From: an uncultured Parabacteroides sp.
Lineage (GTDB): Bacteria; Bacteroidota; Bacteroidia; Bacteroidales; Tannerellaceae
Length of the DNA: 64,000 bases
Assembly: GCF_902493135.1 (NCBI RefSeq)
Contig: NZ_CABUOD010000006.1
Location: 74,655 to 138,654 of the forward strand
Direction of reading: 5' to 3'
Position numbers and translations under genes: made by a program. This document shows, one piece after another, positions 19,301 to 26,392 of this stretch (within the stretch, counting starts at the first letter, position 1; each line of letters begins with the position of its first letter). The notes below the pieces were generated by a model that saw only the letters and a list, made by a program, of their open reading frames with translations, searched no databases and had not been told where the DNA came from.

Positions 19301-22300
19301 TATCTAAGTTCAGACGGCAGCATCTATAATGGAATGAAATGGCGATTAAATAATGACGGTTCGGGTCGGATTGCCAATGGTAACATTATTTGGGATGCTG
19401 CCGGGAATGTTACTTTCGGCGATTCTGTTTCTTTGAAGTGGAAGAATGATATTGAGGCTGCGAAGACTGCCAATTATGGTTATCGTTATTACAAAAAAAT
19501 TGTGATAAACGGTGAGTCAGGAAAGTATTATCCGGTGGTGTTCAAAGGAGGAGACCAAAGCCACAAACGAACTATTCTTATTCGCCGTGCTTATTCGGAG
19601 CAAGCCCCGTCTGACTGGGACAGTAAAAGTGCTACCCACATGGGCGGCCTGATTTTGTCCATCATGGCTAATTTCGGTGGTTGGGGCGGTGCTTCGTACT
19701 CGTGGGACATTTATGAGTTGTCGGAGTGTTATTCCCGTATGTTTGCCGGTGCCGCCATTTGTGGAAATAGCTGCATGTTCGCTATTTTTCTGAGAGGCGG
19801 TGGTACGACGGGAGCCGTTTATCATATTTACTCGGACCAGACCATTGAAAACGGTTCGTATAGTCCTTCGCCTATTCCTTCCGCTCCACAAATAGCTTAT
19901 GCTTCCGATCAGATTTTTCAGTCGGGAGATTATAAGGCTTATGCACCGGCTCCCCGTACATTAACAGCTTCGGTGGAGGAAGAAATTCGCCGTCACCGGT
20001 TTATTGTATTGGCACAAGGTAACGATTCAACGTTGACCGCTCATCCATTGACATATATCGGCAGTACCGGAATTTATACGGGAACGCTGACCGCTAATCA
20101 AATCAATGCCGGGACTATCAGTGTTGACCGGATAGCCGCAGGCAGCATTACTTCGTCCAAACTGGATGCGTCCAGTATTAAGGCAAATATAATTAACACC
20201 TCCTATATTAACGGATTAAGCTGCACATTTACCAAAGGAAGTATCGGTGGCTGGACGATTGGCAGTGATAATATTTCAAATGGCAATCTGGGTGTTGTAG
20301 GTGCTACGCCTATCCAAATCCGGAAAGCTGCGGCAGGTAGCGGTTACTGGTACACGGGTGCTTACAAACCTCTCGGTATCACAATGACCTGGCACCAATC
20401 CAACAATGCGGGGCATATTGTATTCGGACAGGTCGCCGCTTCGGGCAGTACTGTAAAAACCGGCTTTATCGGTATTCAGATGATGTCCTGGGATCATCTG
20501 GAATATTTCTGTTTATCTGCCAATTACAGCCGTTCGGGGAGTAAAGAAGTCTATAACCGCATTGCGGGATGGGCTTTTGACAATCAAAGCATCTGGAAAA
20601 ACAGTGTTTATCTGGGCTCGGATGGTAGTCTTTATAATGGAACAAAATGGCGTTTGAACAACGACGGGTCCGGACGTTTGGCAAACGGGAATATTGTCTG
20701 GGATGCCAGTGGTAATGTGAGCTTCGGCTCGTCCGTAACATTAAACTGGACGAATGCCGCTACGAATGCCCTGAATCAGGCAAAGAGCTATGCGGATACC
20801 AAAAAGACAGAAGCAATCAACAGTGCGGCCACAGACGCCACTAATAAAGCCAACGCAGCGAAAGAGCTGGCTTCGGCGATGGCATTTGGCAAGATGTTAT
20901 ACCGTGATCCGACATTTTACAATGGTCAGAATGGCATAAACGTGTATAATAACAGCGGTAACGGCACGGTTACGATAGCCCGTATTTCTGACAGTACGGC
21001 CCCAAATGACAGCAAATATGTATTGAGGATTGTCAATACCGGCAGTGCTTCTCCGGGTTGCGGTGGTTTTTATTTTGGCAACGGTTGTTCGTACCGGAAA
21101 GTTTTTATCGCCCGTATCATCGCCAAAATCCCTGTGGGAAGAAATATCCAATGGGCTTCAAATGCTATTGGCAGCGGAGGTTCGTCGAAATGGCTGACTT
21201 CCAGGGCAGGAACGGGTGATTGGGCAGAATATGTGTATAAAGTGACTTGTGGAACCAGTAGCTTTTCTTCAACTAACTTTTTTTATATAGAAGGCTCGGC
21301 GACATTGACTTGGTACGTGGCTTACGCGACGGTTTTCGATGTGACTTCGACAGAGAAATATACGACGACCATTGATGCCAACGGAATTTACACTTCCACG
21401 CTGAATGCCAATCAAATCACTGCCGGAACGATTAGTGCAGACCGTATTGCTGCGGGAAGTATCAATTCAACGAAGTTGGATGCTGCCAGTATTAAGGCAA
21501 ACATCATAAACACAAGCTATATAAATGGTTTGACTTGTACGTTTGTCCGTGGAAGTATCGGGGGGTGGAACCTCTCTTCAAGTTCCATCGCAGCTTCTTC
21601 TCCGAGTTCGGGGCACCGGGTGGTATTTAGCAGTAGCGGATATATGTACAATGACAACCCATCTACGGGCATTGATTACTGGGGATTAAAGTCTGACGGT
21701 TCGGCTACCTTCGGCTACGGGAAAATATCTTTTGCCGCCGACGGTTCCGGTCGTCTGGCCAATGGGAATATTACGTGGGATGCAGCCGGAAATGTACAGG
21801 CCAAAAATGCCATTTTTAATAATGTTCGTATTCAGGGAAGCGTGCGGAATAAGTTTGTACTGAACGATTCTTCTATCTGGATAGGTGGCGACACCTCTAC
21901 CCAGGAGAATTTCAACAACTACGATAATATCGTGGCAATCCGTGGCTCCTGGGACGAGAGCATCGCCTTACCGTGGTCATTGGAACAAAGCGGACGAAGG
22001 GTGACGCTGGTAAACTATAAATGGGGAAGTAATACCACAGTCGGCTATATGACAATAACTGCCCCCAGCGGAAAATATTTTTTTGAGGATGGTATTCAGA
22101 AAACATCCATCACTTTCTCCCGTGAACTTGTCGAGTTGCTCGGTTACGGTGACAATGCCACTTTTTTCGGCTGGATCGTCATTAATCGCAGAGATATGAT
22201 GTGTACGGGAAAATACGGCAGTTTTCTTCAAGTGCTGGCTTCGGGGATTGTCACTTTATCGGGGACGAGCGTTTCATTAAAACAGAAGACTTTCGACGGC

Positions 22301-22531
22301 TCAAGAATGTCCGTCAGCCGTACCGGAACCGGACGTTATACTGTATATCTGCCGTGGAGCCTGAGTAGTAACTTTTTCGTTCAAATGACCGGTTACTATA
22401 CGGGAACTCCTATATATGCCACCATTATGGGAATTTACAGCTCTTATTTTTATGTACAAACACAAGACGATTCCTCTGCAAACGAAGGTTCATTCTGTTT
22501 TCAAGTTTTTAGCACGGCAGACTGGTCATAA
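16394..22531 (+). CDS. Giant modular tail fibre with four shaft repeats
   Basis: A 2045-residue protein. After the 'MALIARGQITI' start it has Ig-like domains (to about 110), a 'KVRSGAPGNPG' collagen-like hinge, and an Ala-rich helical segment (about 245-290). A carbohydrate-binding-like module follows (about 293-490, 'SDNLLPNGDLRYYSNN'). Four long repeats come next. Each consists of a 'GIYTGTLNANQI(T/S)AGTI' unit, a 'LT(L/C)xxTKGxIGGW' unit, a variable domain and a 'KWRLNNDGSGRxANGNIxWD' unit. The variable domains between repeat units are unrelated to each other and are the likely receptor-contact or adhesin modules. I found no reverse transcriptase or template repeat nearby, so variation by a retroelement is not supported. 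Confidence 0.75.
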   Translation: MALIARGQITIRVAVDTYSVYQTIDKAAIACDHTGKVLSSLVIHSVISVRQGETPVSGFNIGAISTPTGFTSITVNQSTKTVSYTVSGGNSTLADTGTISIPVVVNGQTFTISFGWYKVRSGAPGNPGVDASLLDWVADWNSGKTVIDGQSLITPKIFAGMKNSNGTVTGMAIGRFALSTRNASGTITKETVNGIYGFADGKKTFAVEASGNVQLGNGNEYIKYNVSTGKVEFGSNVSLNWVNAISQAKTEAINSAANTAQVKADAAKAAAISTAASNTDTKISELQVGSDNLLPNGDLRYYSNNNNIGWDNALNGTYVIQNWGSGYNSGVTAPTTGYHAHLNISKFGFSVLEFINKNSIYNQTKRWMGISTAVHQKEKLMPGCRYTFSADLMVDTAGMIIHGGIYSTKVGKTAAAFSSGSYSLGPSRINQWQRVSYTFTLDAEIDLTKPISFYIYGHSGAEGIAHVKNISLQLGTKGSWGRCQADIEKDVADAKKTGTDARTVADALTNKANTEGWATKLTYIGSTGIFTGTLSANTVNTIRINASQITAGTIAAARIDVNALKASLITAGNIEALTLNVTKGKIGGWSLDADSIFRGTKNNASGGYTSASGSITIGSTGIRGMKWRLESTGAGAIAGSNIVWDAAGNVTFSAGVRLLWSNAAVTAANSGKLYVRGTGLNHSATRKVVLNGTVVNESSARGLTLTVIARDTLVVNSTTNYDVYSSDTNCNTLATALNALGADKIVILTSYDAIRINAALNTAIQRCGGSDRLITDARNPFAFIGIPGIGKNNGLFALYGLEATEPYAELSTLVVNGIPQGISVNGQRNTFINGSGIYTGTLNANQISAGTIDTSRLNTTELKATLITAANIQALTLNVTKGTIGGWTIGSTTLSGGQIVLDKANKRIAVFGASSSSTSGHRVQLYYNSNTDFGLYATNSAGTIVAQIGSTNRIAGWVFDTIQIYKNNVYLSSDGSIYNGMKWRLNNDGSGRIANGNIIWDAAGNVTFGDSVSLKWKNDIEAAKTANYGYRYYKKIVINGESGKYYPVVFKGGDQSHKRTILIRRAYSEQAPSDWDSKSATHMGGLILSIMANFGGWGGASYSWDIYELSECYSRMFAGAAICGNSCMFAIFLRGGGTTGAVYHIYSDQTIENGSYSPSPIPSAPQIAYASDQIFQSGDYKAYAPAPRTLTASVEEEIRRHRFIVLAQGNDSTLTAHPLTYIGSTGIYTGTLTANQINAGTISVDRIAAGSITSSKLDASSIKANIINTSYINGLSCTFTKGSIGGWTIGSDNISNGNLGVVGATPIQIRKAAAGSGYWYTGAYKPLGITMTWHQSNNAGHIVFGQVAASGSTVKTGFIGIQMMSWDHLEYFCLSANYSRSGSKEVYNRIAGWAFDNQSIWKNSVYLGSDGSLYNGTKWRLNNDGSGRLANGNIVWDASGNVSFGSSVTLNWTNAATNALNQAKSYADTKKTEAINSAATDATNKANAAKELASAMAFGKMLYRDPTFYNGQNGINVYNNSGNGTVTIARISDSTAPNDSKYVLRIVNTGSASPGCGGFYFGNGCSYRKVFIARIIAKIPVGRNIQWASNAIGSGGSSKWLTSRAGTGDWAEYVYKVTCGTSSFSSTNFFYIEGSATLTWYVAYATVFDVTSTEKYTTTIDANGIYTSTLNANQITAGTISADRIAAGSINSTKLDAASIKANIINTSYINGLTCTFVRGSIGGWNLSSSSIAASSPSSGHRVVFSSSGYMYNDNPSTGIDYWGLKSDGSATFGYGKISFAADGSGRLANGNITWDAAGNVQAKNAIFNNVRIQGSVRNKFVLNDSSIWIGGDTSTQENFNNYDNIVAIRGSWDESIALPWSLEQSGRRVTLVNYKWGSNTTVGYMTITAPSGKYFFEDGIQKTSITFSRELVELLGYGDNATFFGWIVINRRDMMCTGKYGSFLQVLASGIVTLSGTSVSLKQKTFDGSRMSVSRTGTGRYTVYLPWSLSSNFFVQMTGYYTGTPIYATIMGIYSSYFYVQTQDDSSANEGSFCFQVFSTADWS
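17950..21805 (+). repeat. Four-fold coding repeat in the giant fibre gene
   Basis: Unit A ('GxYTGTLxANQIxAGTI' to 'GxIGGW') begins near 17955, 18885, 20053 and 21368. Unit B ('KWRLNNDGSGR-ANGNI-WDA-GNV') lies near 18262, 19333, 20640 and 21725. Copies are similar at protein level but clearly diverged in DNA, so the array is old. Spacing between A and B differs in every copy because each encloses a different domain. Confidence 0.8.
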
Positions 22532-22583
22532 GATAAACTTTTTATGTGAGTATGCTCTATTCTGAATGAAATCATTTTTAATT

Positions 22584-22892
22584 ATGAATATAACAAATAC
22601 TGTTTTAACAAAAACGGCGGAAGAGACGACCGCCAATGCGACTTACATCATTGAGTATGTACTGATTAATGAAGTGCTAACCCGTATCCACGCCACTGTG
22701 CAAGCCTTTCAGCCCGACGGAATAGAAAAGCTGGATGTCGGATATATCACTTACGAGAACGGGAATATCTTTTGTAATCTGACCGAGCAAGGCAAGCCCT
22801 CCCTCTATTTTCTCGATTTTGAGAAATTCGTTGAGAAAATCAAAGAGAGTGCCGGAGAAATGCAGCAGCCGGAAAACATTTCCGACAGATAG
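22584..22892 (+). CDS. Small hypothetical protein in the fibre/baseplate operon
   Basis: About 102 residues from the ATG at 22584; an in-frame ATG at 22566 would add six residues. I prefer 22584 because the 15 bases before it are A/T-rich, as is usual for Bacteroidetes starts. The protein alternates beta-like and helical segments ('YIIEYVLINEVLTRIHATVQ', then 'FLDFEKFVEKIKES') and has no motif I recognise. It follows the giant fibre by about 50 nt and precedes another small protein, and is probably a fibre-associated or assembly protein. Function unknown. Confidence 0.6.
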   Translation: MNITNTVLTKTAEETTANATYIIEYVLINEVLTRIHATVQAFQPDGIEKLDVGYITYENGNIFCNLTEQGKPSLYFLDFEKFVEKIKESAGEMQQPENISDR

Positions 22893-22930
22893 CCACTATT
22901 CGTTTTAAGTAAACCATTAAAAAAGTAAGC

Positions 22931-23251
22931 ATGGAACTAACAGTAAAAGACCGGCTGTATATCCCGGCACTATTACCTAAAGAGGGTAACTTTAAGCAAT
23001 TCAATCTGAAGAAGGAGATTGCACGCAAAATCGAGATTTCAGATTCCGAACGTGGGGAGATTCATCTAAGAGAGAATGCTGAGACCAAGCGTATCGAATG
23101 GGACGTTGAGAAAGAGACTCCGCTTTCTATTGAATTTTCTGCTGACGAGGGCGAATATCTGAAACAGGTGTGTGAAAAAATTTCAGACGAGAGTTTGCCG
23201 GATGATATGTGGGCTACTGTCGAGAAAATTTTCGATGGTCTGACTGTCTAA
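22931..23251 (+). CDS. Small acidic hypothetical protein
   Basis: A 106-residue, strongly acidic protein rich in K/E. Its first half is probably beta ('IEISDSERGEIHLRENAET') and its C-terminus helical ('LKQVCEKISDESLPDDMW'). It could be an assembly chaperone for the neighbouring fibre, since small acidic proteins often follow fibre genes, but nothing in the sequence proves it. Two hairpins, one of them terminator-like, follow the stop, so it ends a transcription unit. Confidence 0.6.
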   Translation: MELTVKDRLYIPALLPKEGNFKQFNLKKEIARKIEISDSERGEIHLRENAETKRIEWDVEKETPLSIEFSADEGEYLKQVCEKISDESLPDDMWATVEKIFDGLTV

Positions 23252-23270
23252 ATTAAACCATTCCTGCCCT

Positions 23271-23297
23271 TTCACTCTATTCTTCGGATAGAGTGAA
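23271..23297 (+). promoter_or_regulatory. Perfect 10-bp hairpin upstream of the terminator
   Basis: TTCACTCTAT (23271-23280) and ATAGAGTGAA (23288-23297) form a perfect stem with loop TCTTCGG. No strong T-tract follows, so it may protect the 3' end of the mRNA or assist the adjacent terminator. Confidence 0.6.
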
Positions 23298-23301
23298 CTT
23301 T

Positions 23302-23338
23302 CCCGGTCGCTCAGACAAAGCAGCCGGGATTTTTTTTT
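23302..23338 (+). terminator. Intrinsic terminator between fibre and baseplate genes
   Basis: CCCGG (23302-23306) pairs with CCGGG (23324-23328), with further GC pairing inside, followed by nine T. The next start codon is only 7 nt away at 23345, so the terminator must be leaky or the downstream genes need read-through. Confidence 0.7.
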
Positions 23339-23344
23339 CAAACT

Positions 23345-24025
23345 ATGGCAAGACAAGATATACAGATTGACACGCAATACGGCGAATTGAAAACGACCGA
23401 CAATATTGTCGGTAAAACGCTCTATGACCTTGTATTGCCGGATTATGTGGAAGGCGCTGATAACGATAATTATATTTATGGCGATGTCTTTCTTCCAAAA
23501 GGAAGCGAGAAGCGGGTACAGGATGGCTTTCAGGCACACGTCTATTTGCCTTATGCCCCGCAATATAAAGAACTGATGCTCCGGTTCCGTATCGGTGATA
23601 CAGACGATAATCCGGAATATGTGATAAACCGGACAACCAACCAGCTTTGGTATCCGGTTGTTTTGCCCGGTGGTGAAAGTATCCGGTTGGCGGAGTTCCG
23701 GCGATTGAACAGCGAAAACTATTACAATCTGATTTTATCTAAAGGGCGGCTTGAGTTGTATAGCGGGCATGAGACGGACTTGCTGATTAAAGCCTCGTTG
23801 CCGCAGAACGAAACCTTTTTGTTGAAAGCCTCTGCGGGAACTCTTTACCAGCATCCCTTGACGGGTGTCGGGCTGATTGATTACCTGCATGGGAACTTTG
23901 AAAATACGGGACTGGCAGCCAAGCTGCAAAGTGAGTTTGAGGCGGACAATATGATTATTGTCAATGCTTATATGGATTCAGCGACAGGAGAATTATTACT
24001 GGAAGTAAAAGAGAAAAATGGGTAG
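23345..24025 (+). CDS. Baseplate-region structural protein, function unknown
   Basis: A 226-residue protein with a beta-rich body ('AHVYLPYAPQYKELMLRFRI', 'LWYPVVLPGGESIRL') and a helical C-terminus. Its gene overlaps the LysM-containing baseplate protein by 8 nt, and both belong to a run of tightly packed genes that ends with a tail fibre. This order (unknown, gpX-like, gpJ-like, gpI-like, fibre) is that of a contractile-tail baseplate cluster. The alternation of hydrophobic and polar residues suggests a sandwich or barrel fold. No enzyme motif is seen; a role in the baseplate is inferred from position only. Confidence 0.6.
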   Translation: MARQDIQIDTQYGELKTTDNIVGKTLYDLVLPDYVEGADNDNYIYGDVFLPKGSEKRVQDGFQAHVYLPYAPQYKELMLRFRIGDTDDNPEYVINRTTNQLWYPVVLPGGESIRLAEFRRLNSENYYNLILSKGRLELYSGHETDLLIKASLPQNETFLLKASAGTLYQHPLTGVGLIDYLHGNFENTGLAAKLQSEFEADNMIIVNAYMDSATGELLLEVKEKNG

Positions 24026-24968
24026 ATACAGCGTTATTGCAGGACAGAACCTCTACGATGTGGCCATCCACACCTACGGAGCCATTGAAGGAATTACCGA
24101 TTTGCTGGTAAATAATGAATTCCTTTCGCTGGATGACGATTTACAATCCGGCGACGAGTTGGTTTATACGGATGATTACCAAATAGACCGGGAAGTCGTT
24201 GCCTATTATCAAACGCATGGCATCACTCCGGCTTCGGGAGAATTGCATGTCTATCCCAAAGTCTTCACACTTCCTTTGGCTATCGAGCTTTATCTGGCGA
24301 ATACGGAAATCAGTGCCGGTTTTTCCATATCGGGCCGGGGAAAACTGGAAATTGACTGGGGGGACAACTCCGCAGCCGAGATAATCCCGCTGACGGGAAA
24401 GGCGGTACAAACCAACCATCTTTTTGATTGTCCGGTAGGTGGTAAACGAAAAATTTCACTGTATATGGAAGGTTCATTGCAATCCTTTGACCTCACGGGA
24501 TTTCACCCGTCGGAACTGTATATATTAAAACCTCTTTCCGTGGAACGGTTTACCCTGCGGAACGCCGTATTATCCATCGTCAGCCTGCCCATGTTCCCAG
24601 GAGTGTATGATGTATGCCTGGACGGGTTGAAAACGGATGTCCTGACTCCACTACTGGAACTGAAAAACCTGATGAGGCTTTCGCTGTGCGGAACGGTTTA
24701 CCGCCAGCCCACGATAGACGCTTACCTGACGGGGTTAGTTACCCGGCACGACAACCGGCGCAGTTGCCAAATAACGCTTCAATGCCAGCCTTCGGGCACG
24801 TACCGGGAACCTGCAAAGGATGTAAACGGGCGGTATGTAATCGGCTCAGGCATGGAAGCCATTTGGGTACTGACGCATGAAGAAGCCTGGAACGAAGGTT
24901 CACCCTGGGAATTTATTATTAACGGTTTAATTTATAAGTATGAGCAGAACGATACAGCAAATATATGA
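24018..24968 (+). CDS. LysM-containing baseplate protein (gpX-like N-terminus)
   Basis: A 316-residue protein. Residues 1-55 form a LysM-like domain ('YSVIAGQNLYDVAIHTYG', then 'LLVNNEFLSLDDDLQSGDEL'), the hallmark of tail protein X, which helps hold the baseplate hub. The remaining 260 residues are unusual: they contain 'LEIDWGDNSAAEIIPL', a PKD-like 'WGDN' beta-sandwich phrase, then a leucine-rich stretch that resembles a degenerate leucine-rich repeat (about 150-235). Such fusions of a LysM domain to adhesin-like modules are seen in Bacteroidetes phages. The gene overlaps its neighbours at both ends. Confidence 0.62.
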   Translation: MGRYSVIAGQNLYDVAIHTYGAIEGITDLLVNNEFLSLDDDLQSGDELVYTDDYQIDREVVAYYQTHGITPASGELHVYPKVFTLPLAIELYLANTEISAGFSISGRGKLEIDWGDNSAAEIIPLTGKAVQTNHLFDCPVGGKRKISLYMEGSLQSFDLTGFHPSELYILKPLSVERFTLRNAVLSIVSLPMFPGVYDVCLDGLKTDVLTPLLELKNLMRLSLCGTVYRQPTIDAYLTGLVTRHDNRRSCQITLQCQPSGTYREPAKDVNGRYVIGSGMEAIWVLTHEEAWNEGSPWEFIINGLIYKYEQNDTANI

Positions 24969-25836
24969 TGAAGCGGTACGGGAACGCAATAAGCGCCTTG
25001 AACTTTCTGAATTCGCAAGTGATTCAAAACTTTCTATTCTGAACGGTATTACGTGGACTTTTGCGGCGGTGGTATTCAGTTTCGAAAGCCTGCTCGATGT
25101 TTTTGCCATCGACATATCGAATATTCTGAATAACCGGATTAACGGAACGCCCACCTATTATATCAACGCCTTACTGCAATACCAGCAAGGTGACGAACTG
25201 GTGATGCGTGAAGACGGGTTGGCATTCGGATATAACCAGACTGACCCGACGAAACAGATTATTACGCAAGCCTCCTATATGGAAAGCCATGATGACGTGA
25301 ATCTGGATAATAAATTGATATTAAAGGTTGCCACGGGTGACAAAGGGAACCTGCACGCTATCCCGGCAGAGGAACTGGTACTGATTCAGTCGTATATCAA
25401 CCGGATTAAGTTTGCCGGAACCCGTATTGAAGTAACCAGCCAGGAAGGGGATATTCTGATTCCCCGTTTGTCGGTTTACTATGACGGTGCTGTTTTGGAG
25501 TCGGATATTTACGACTTGATTGAGGAACAGCTTAATACCTATATGCTGAGTATCAAATTTGACTCGACCATTTATGTGTCGGATATTATTGCAGCCATCC
25601 GTAAAGCCGAACATGTAACAGACGTTTATATCGATGCAGCAGCGCAACCGGAACAAGGAGTTTTTATCGCTCCTTATGACAGTGACGGTCATTTGACACC
25701 GGCCCGGCGTATCGGACGGATGAGCCATACCTTTTCGGGTTACTTGAAACAATCGGGTGGAGAAGGTGAAGAAAAAGGGATTCCCAATTTCCGGGAAGCT
25801 ATCAAACTAATTGTAGACCATAATGAAGAGGTATAA
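24940..25836 (+). CDS. Baseplate wedge protein (gpJ-like)
   Basis: A 298-residue protein with the features of baseplate J-like proteins: a helical N-terminus ('IQQIYDEAVRERNKRLEL'), a central beta region, and a C-terminal half with 'LVLIQSYINRIKFAGTRIEV' followed by 'LIEEQLNTYML' and 'DIIAAIRKAEHVTDVYI'. In P2-like phages gpJ and gpI form the wedge around the hub. The gene overlaps the upstream gene by 29 nt and the downstream one by 14 nt, indicating translational coupling. The C-terminal 30 residues are hydrophilic with a Gly-rich 'SGGEGEEKG'. Confidence 0.72.
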   Translation: MSRTIQQIYDEAVRERNKRLELSEFASDSKLSILNGITWTFAAVVFSFESLLDVFAIDISNILNNRINGTPTYYINALLQYQQGDELVMREDGLAFGYNQTDPTKQIITQASYMESHDDVNLDNKLILKVATGDKGNLHAIPAEELVLIQSYINRIKFAGTRIEVTSQEGDILIPRLSVYYDGAVLESDIYDLIEEQLNTYMLSIKFDSTIYVSDIIAAIRKAEHVTDVYIDAAAQPEQGVFIAPYDSDGHLTPARRIGRMSHTFSGYLKQSGGEGEEKGIPNFREAIKLIVDHNEEV

Positions 25837-26392
25837 ACTCCCTATCGACAAACTGGTAAACCGGCTTGTGCCTTATTACCTGAACGGACGCCGGTACATC
25901 CTACTTCTGCAAAGTCTGGCTTACCCCTTGCAAACGCTGAACGAGCGTTTTATGGCTTTTGCCAAAGATAAGCATATTGAAGCCCGGATGACCTCGCAGA
26001 TTATTTGCTTTGAGTGGTATCTCAATTATAAGTTCGGGCGTTACCTCGCTGATTCCACCGACCGTATTTTTCTGTCGGAAAGCGTGTCGCTGGGTGTGGA
26101 TTTATACCATGAAAACGCTGTACATGGCCGCCCGTTCACTGTCTGGAAAGAAGGTGAGGCTGTCTTGGCTTCCAATCCACAAGAAAAGCCCAGGGAGTTT
26201 TACCGTATAGCGGAAGAACGCGCCATCAATAAAGTGAGTTTTATGGTAAACGTTCCCCCCATTAAAATACCCACGAAAGAGTTTGTCTACCAGCTTTCTT
26301 ATGTGGTAAACACCTATAAGGTAGCCGGGAAAACGTATTTAATCAAGATTGACGGAGAAGAAATTGCACCTAATAACAACACTAAAATATGA
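25823..26392 (+). CDS. Baseplate or tail protein downstream of gpJ (gpI position)
   Basis: This 189-residue protein has a helical N-terminal half ('LVNRLVPYYLNGRRYILLLQ') and a beta-rich C-terminal half ('VNVPPIKIPTKEFVYQLSYV'). The position between the gpJ-like wedge and the tail fibre is where gpI, the wedge tip that holds the fibre, is encoded in P2-like phages. Sequence alone does not confirm gpI. It overlaps the gpJ-like gene by 14 nt and the fibre gene by 4 nt (ATGA). Confidence 0.55.
   Translation: MKRYKLPIDKLVNRLVPYYLNGRRYILLLQSLAYPLQTLNERFMAFAKDKHIEARMTSQIICFEWYLNYKFGRYLADSTDRIFLSESVSLGVDLYHENAVHGRPFTVWKEGEAVLASNPQEKPREFYRIAEERAINKVSFMVNVPPIKIPTKEFVYQLSYVVNTYKVAGKTYLIKIDGEEIAPNNNTKI

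Noticed and set aside
16394..22531. Diversity-generating retroelement acting on the fibre
   Set aside because: No reverse transcriptase gene, no template repeat and no accessory Avd gene could be seen in the window; the repeats are diverged coding repeats.
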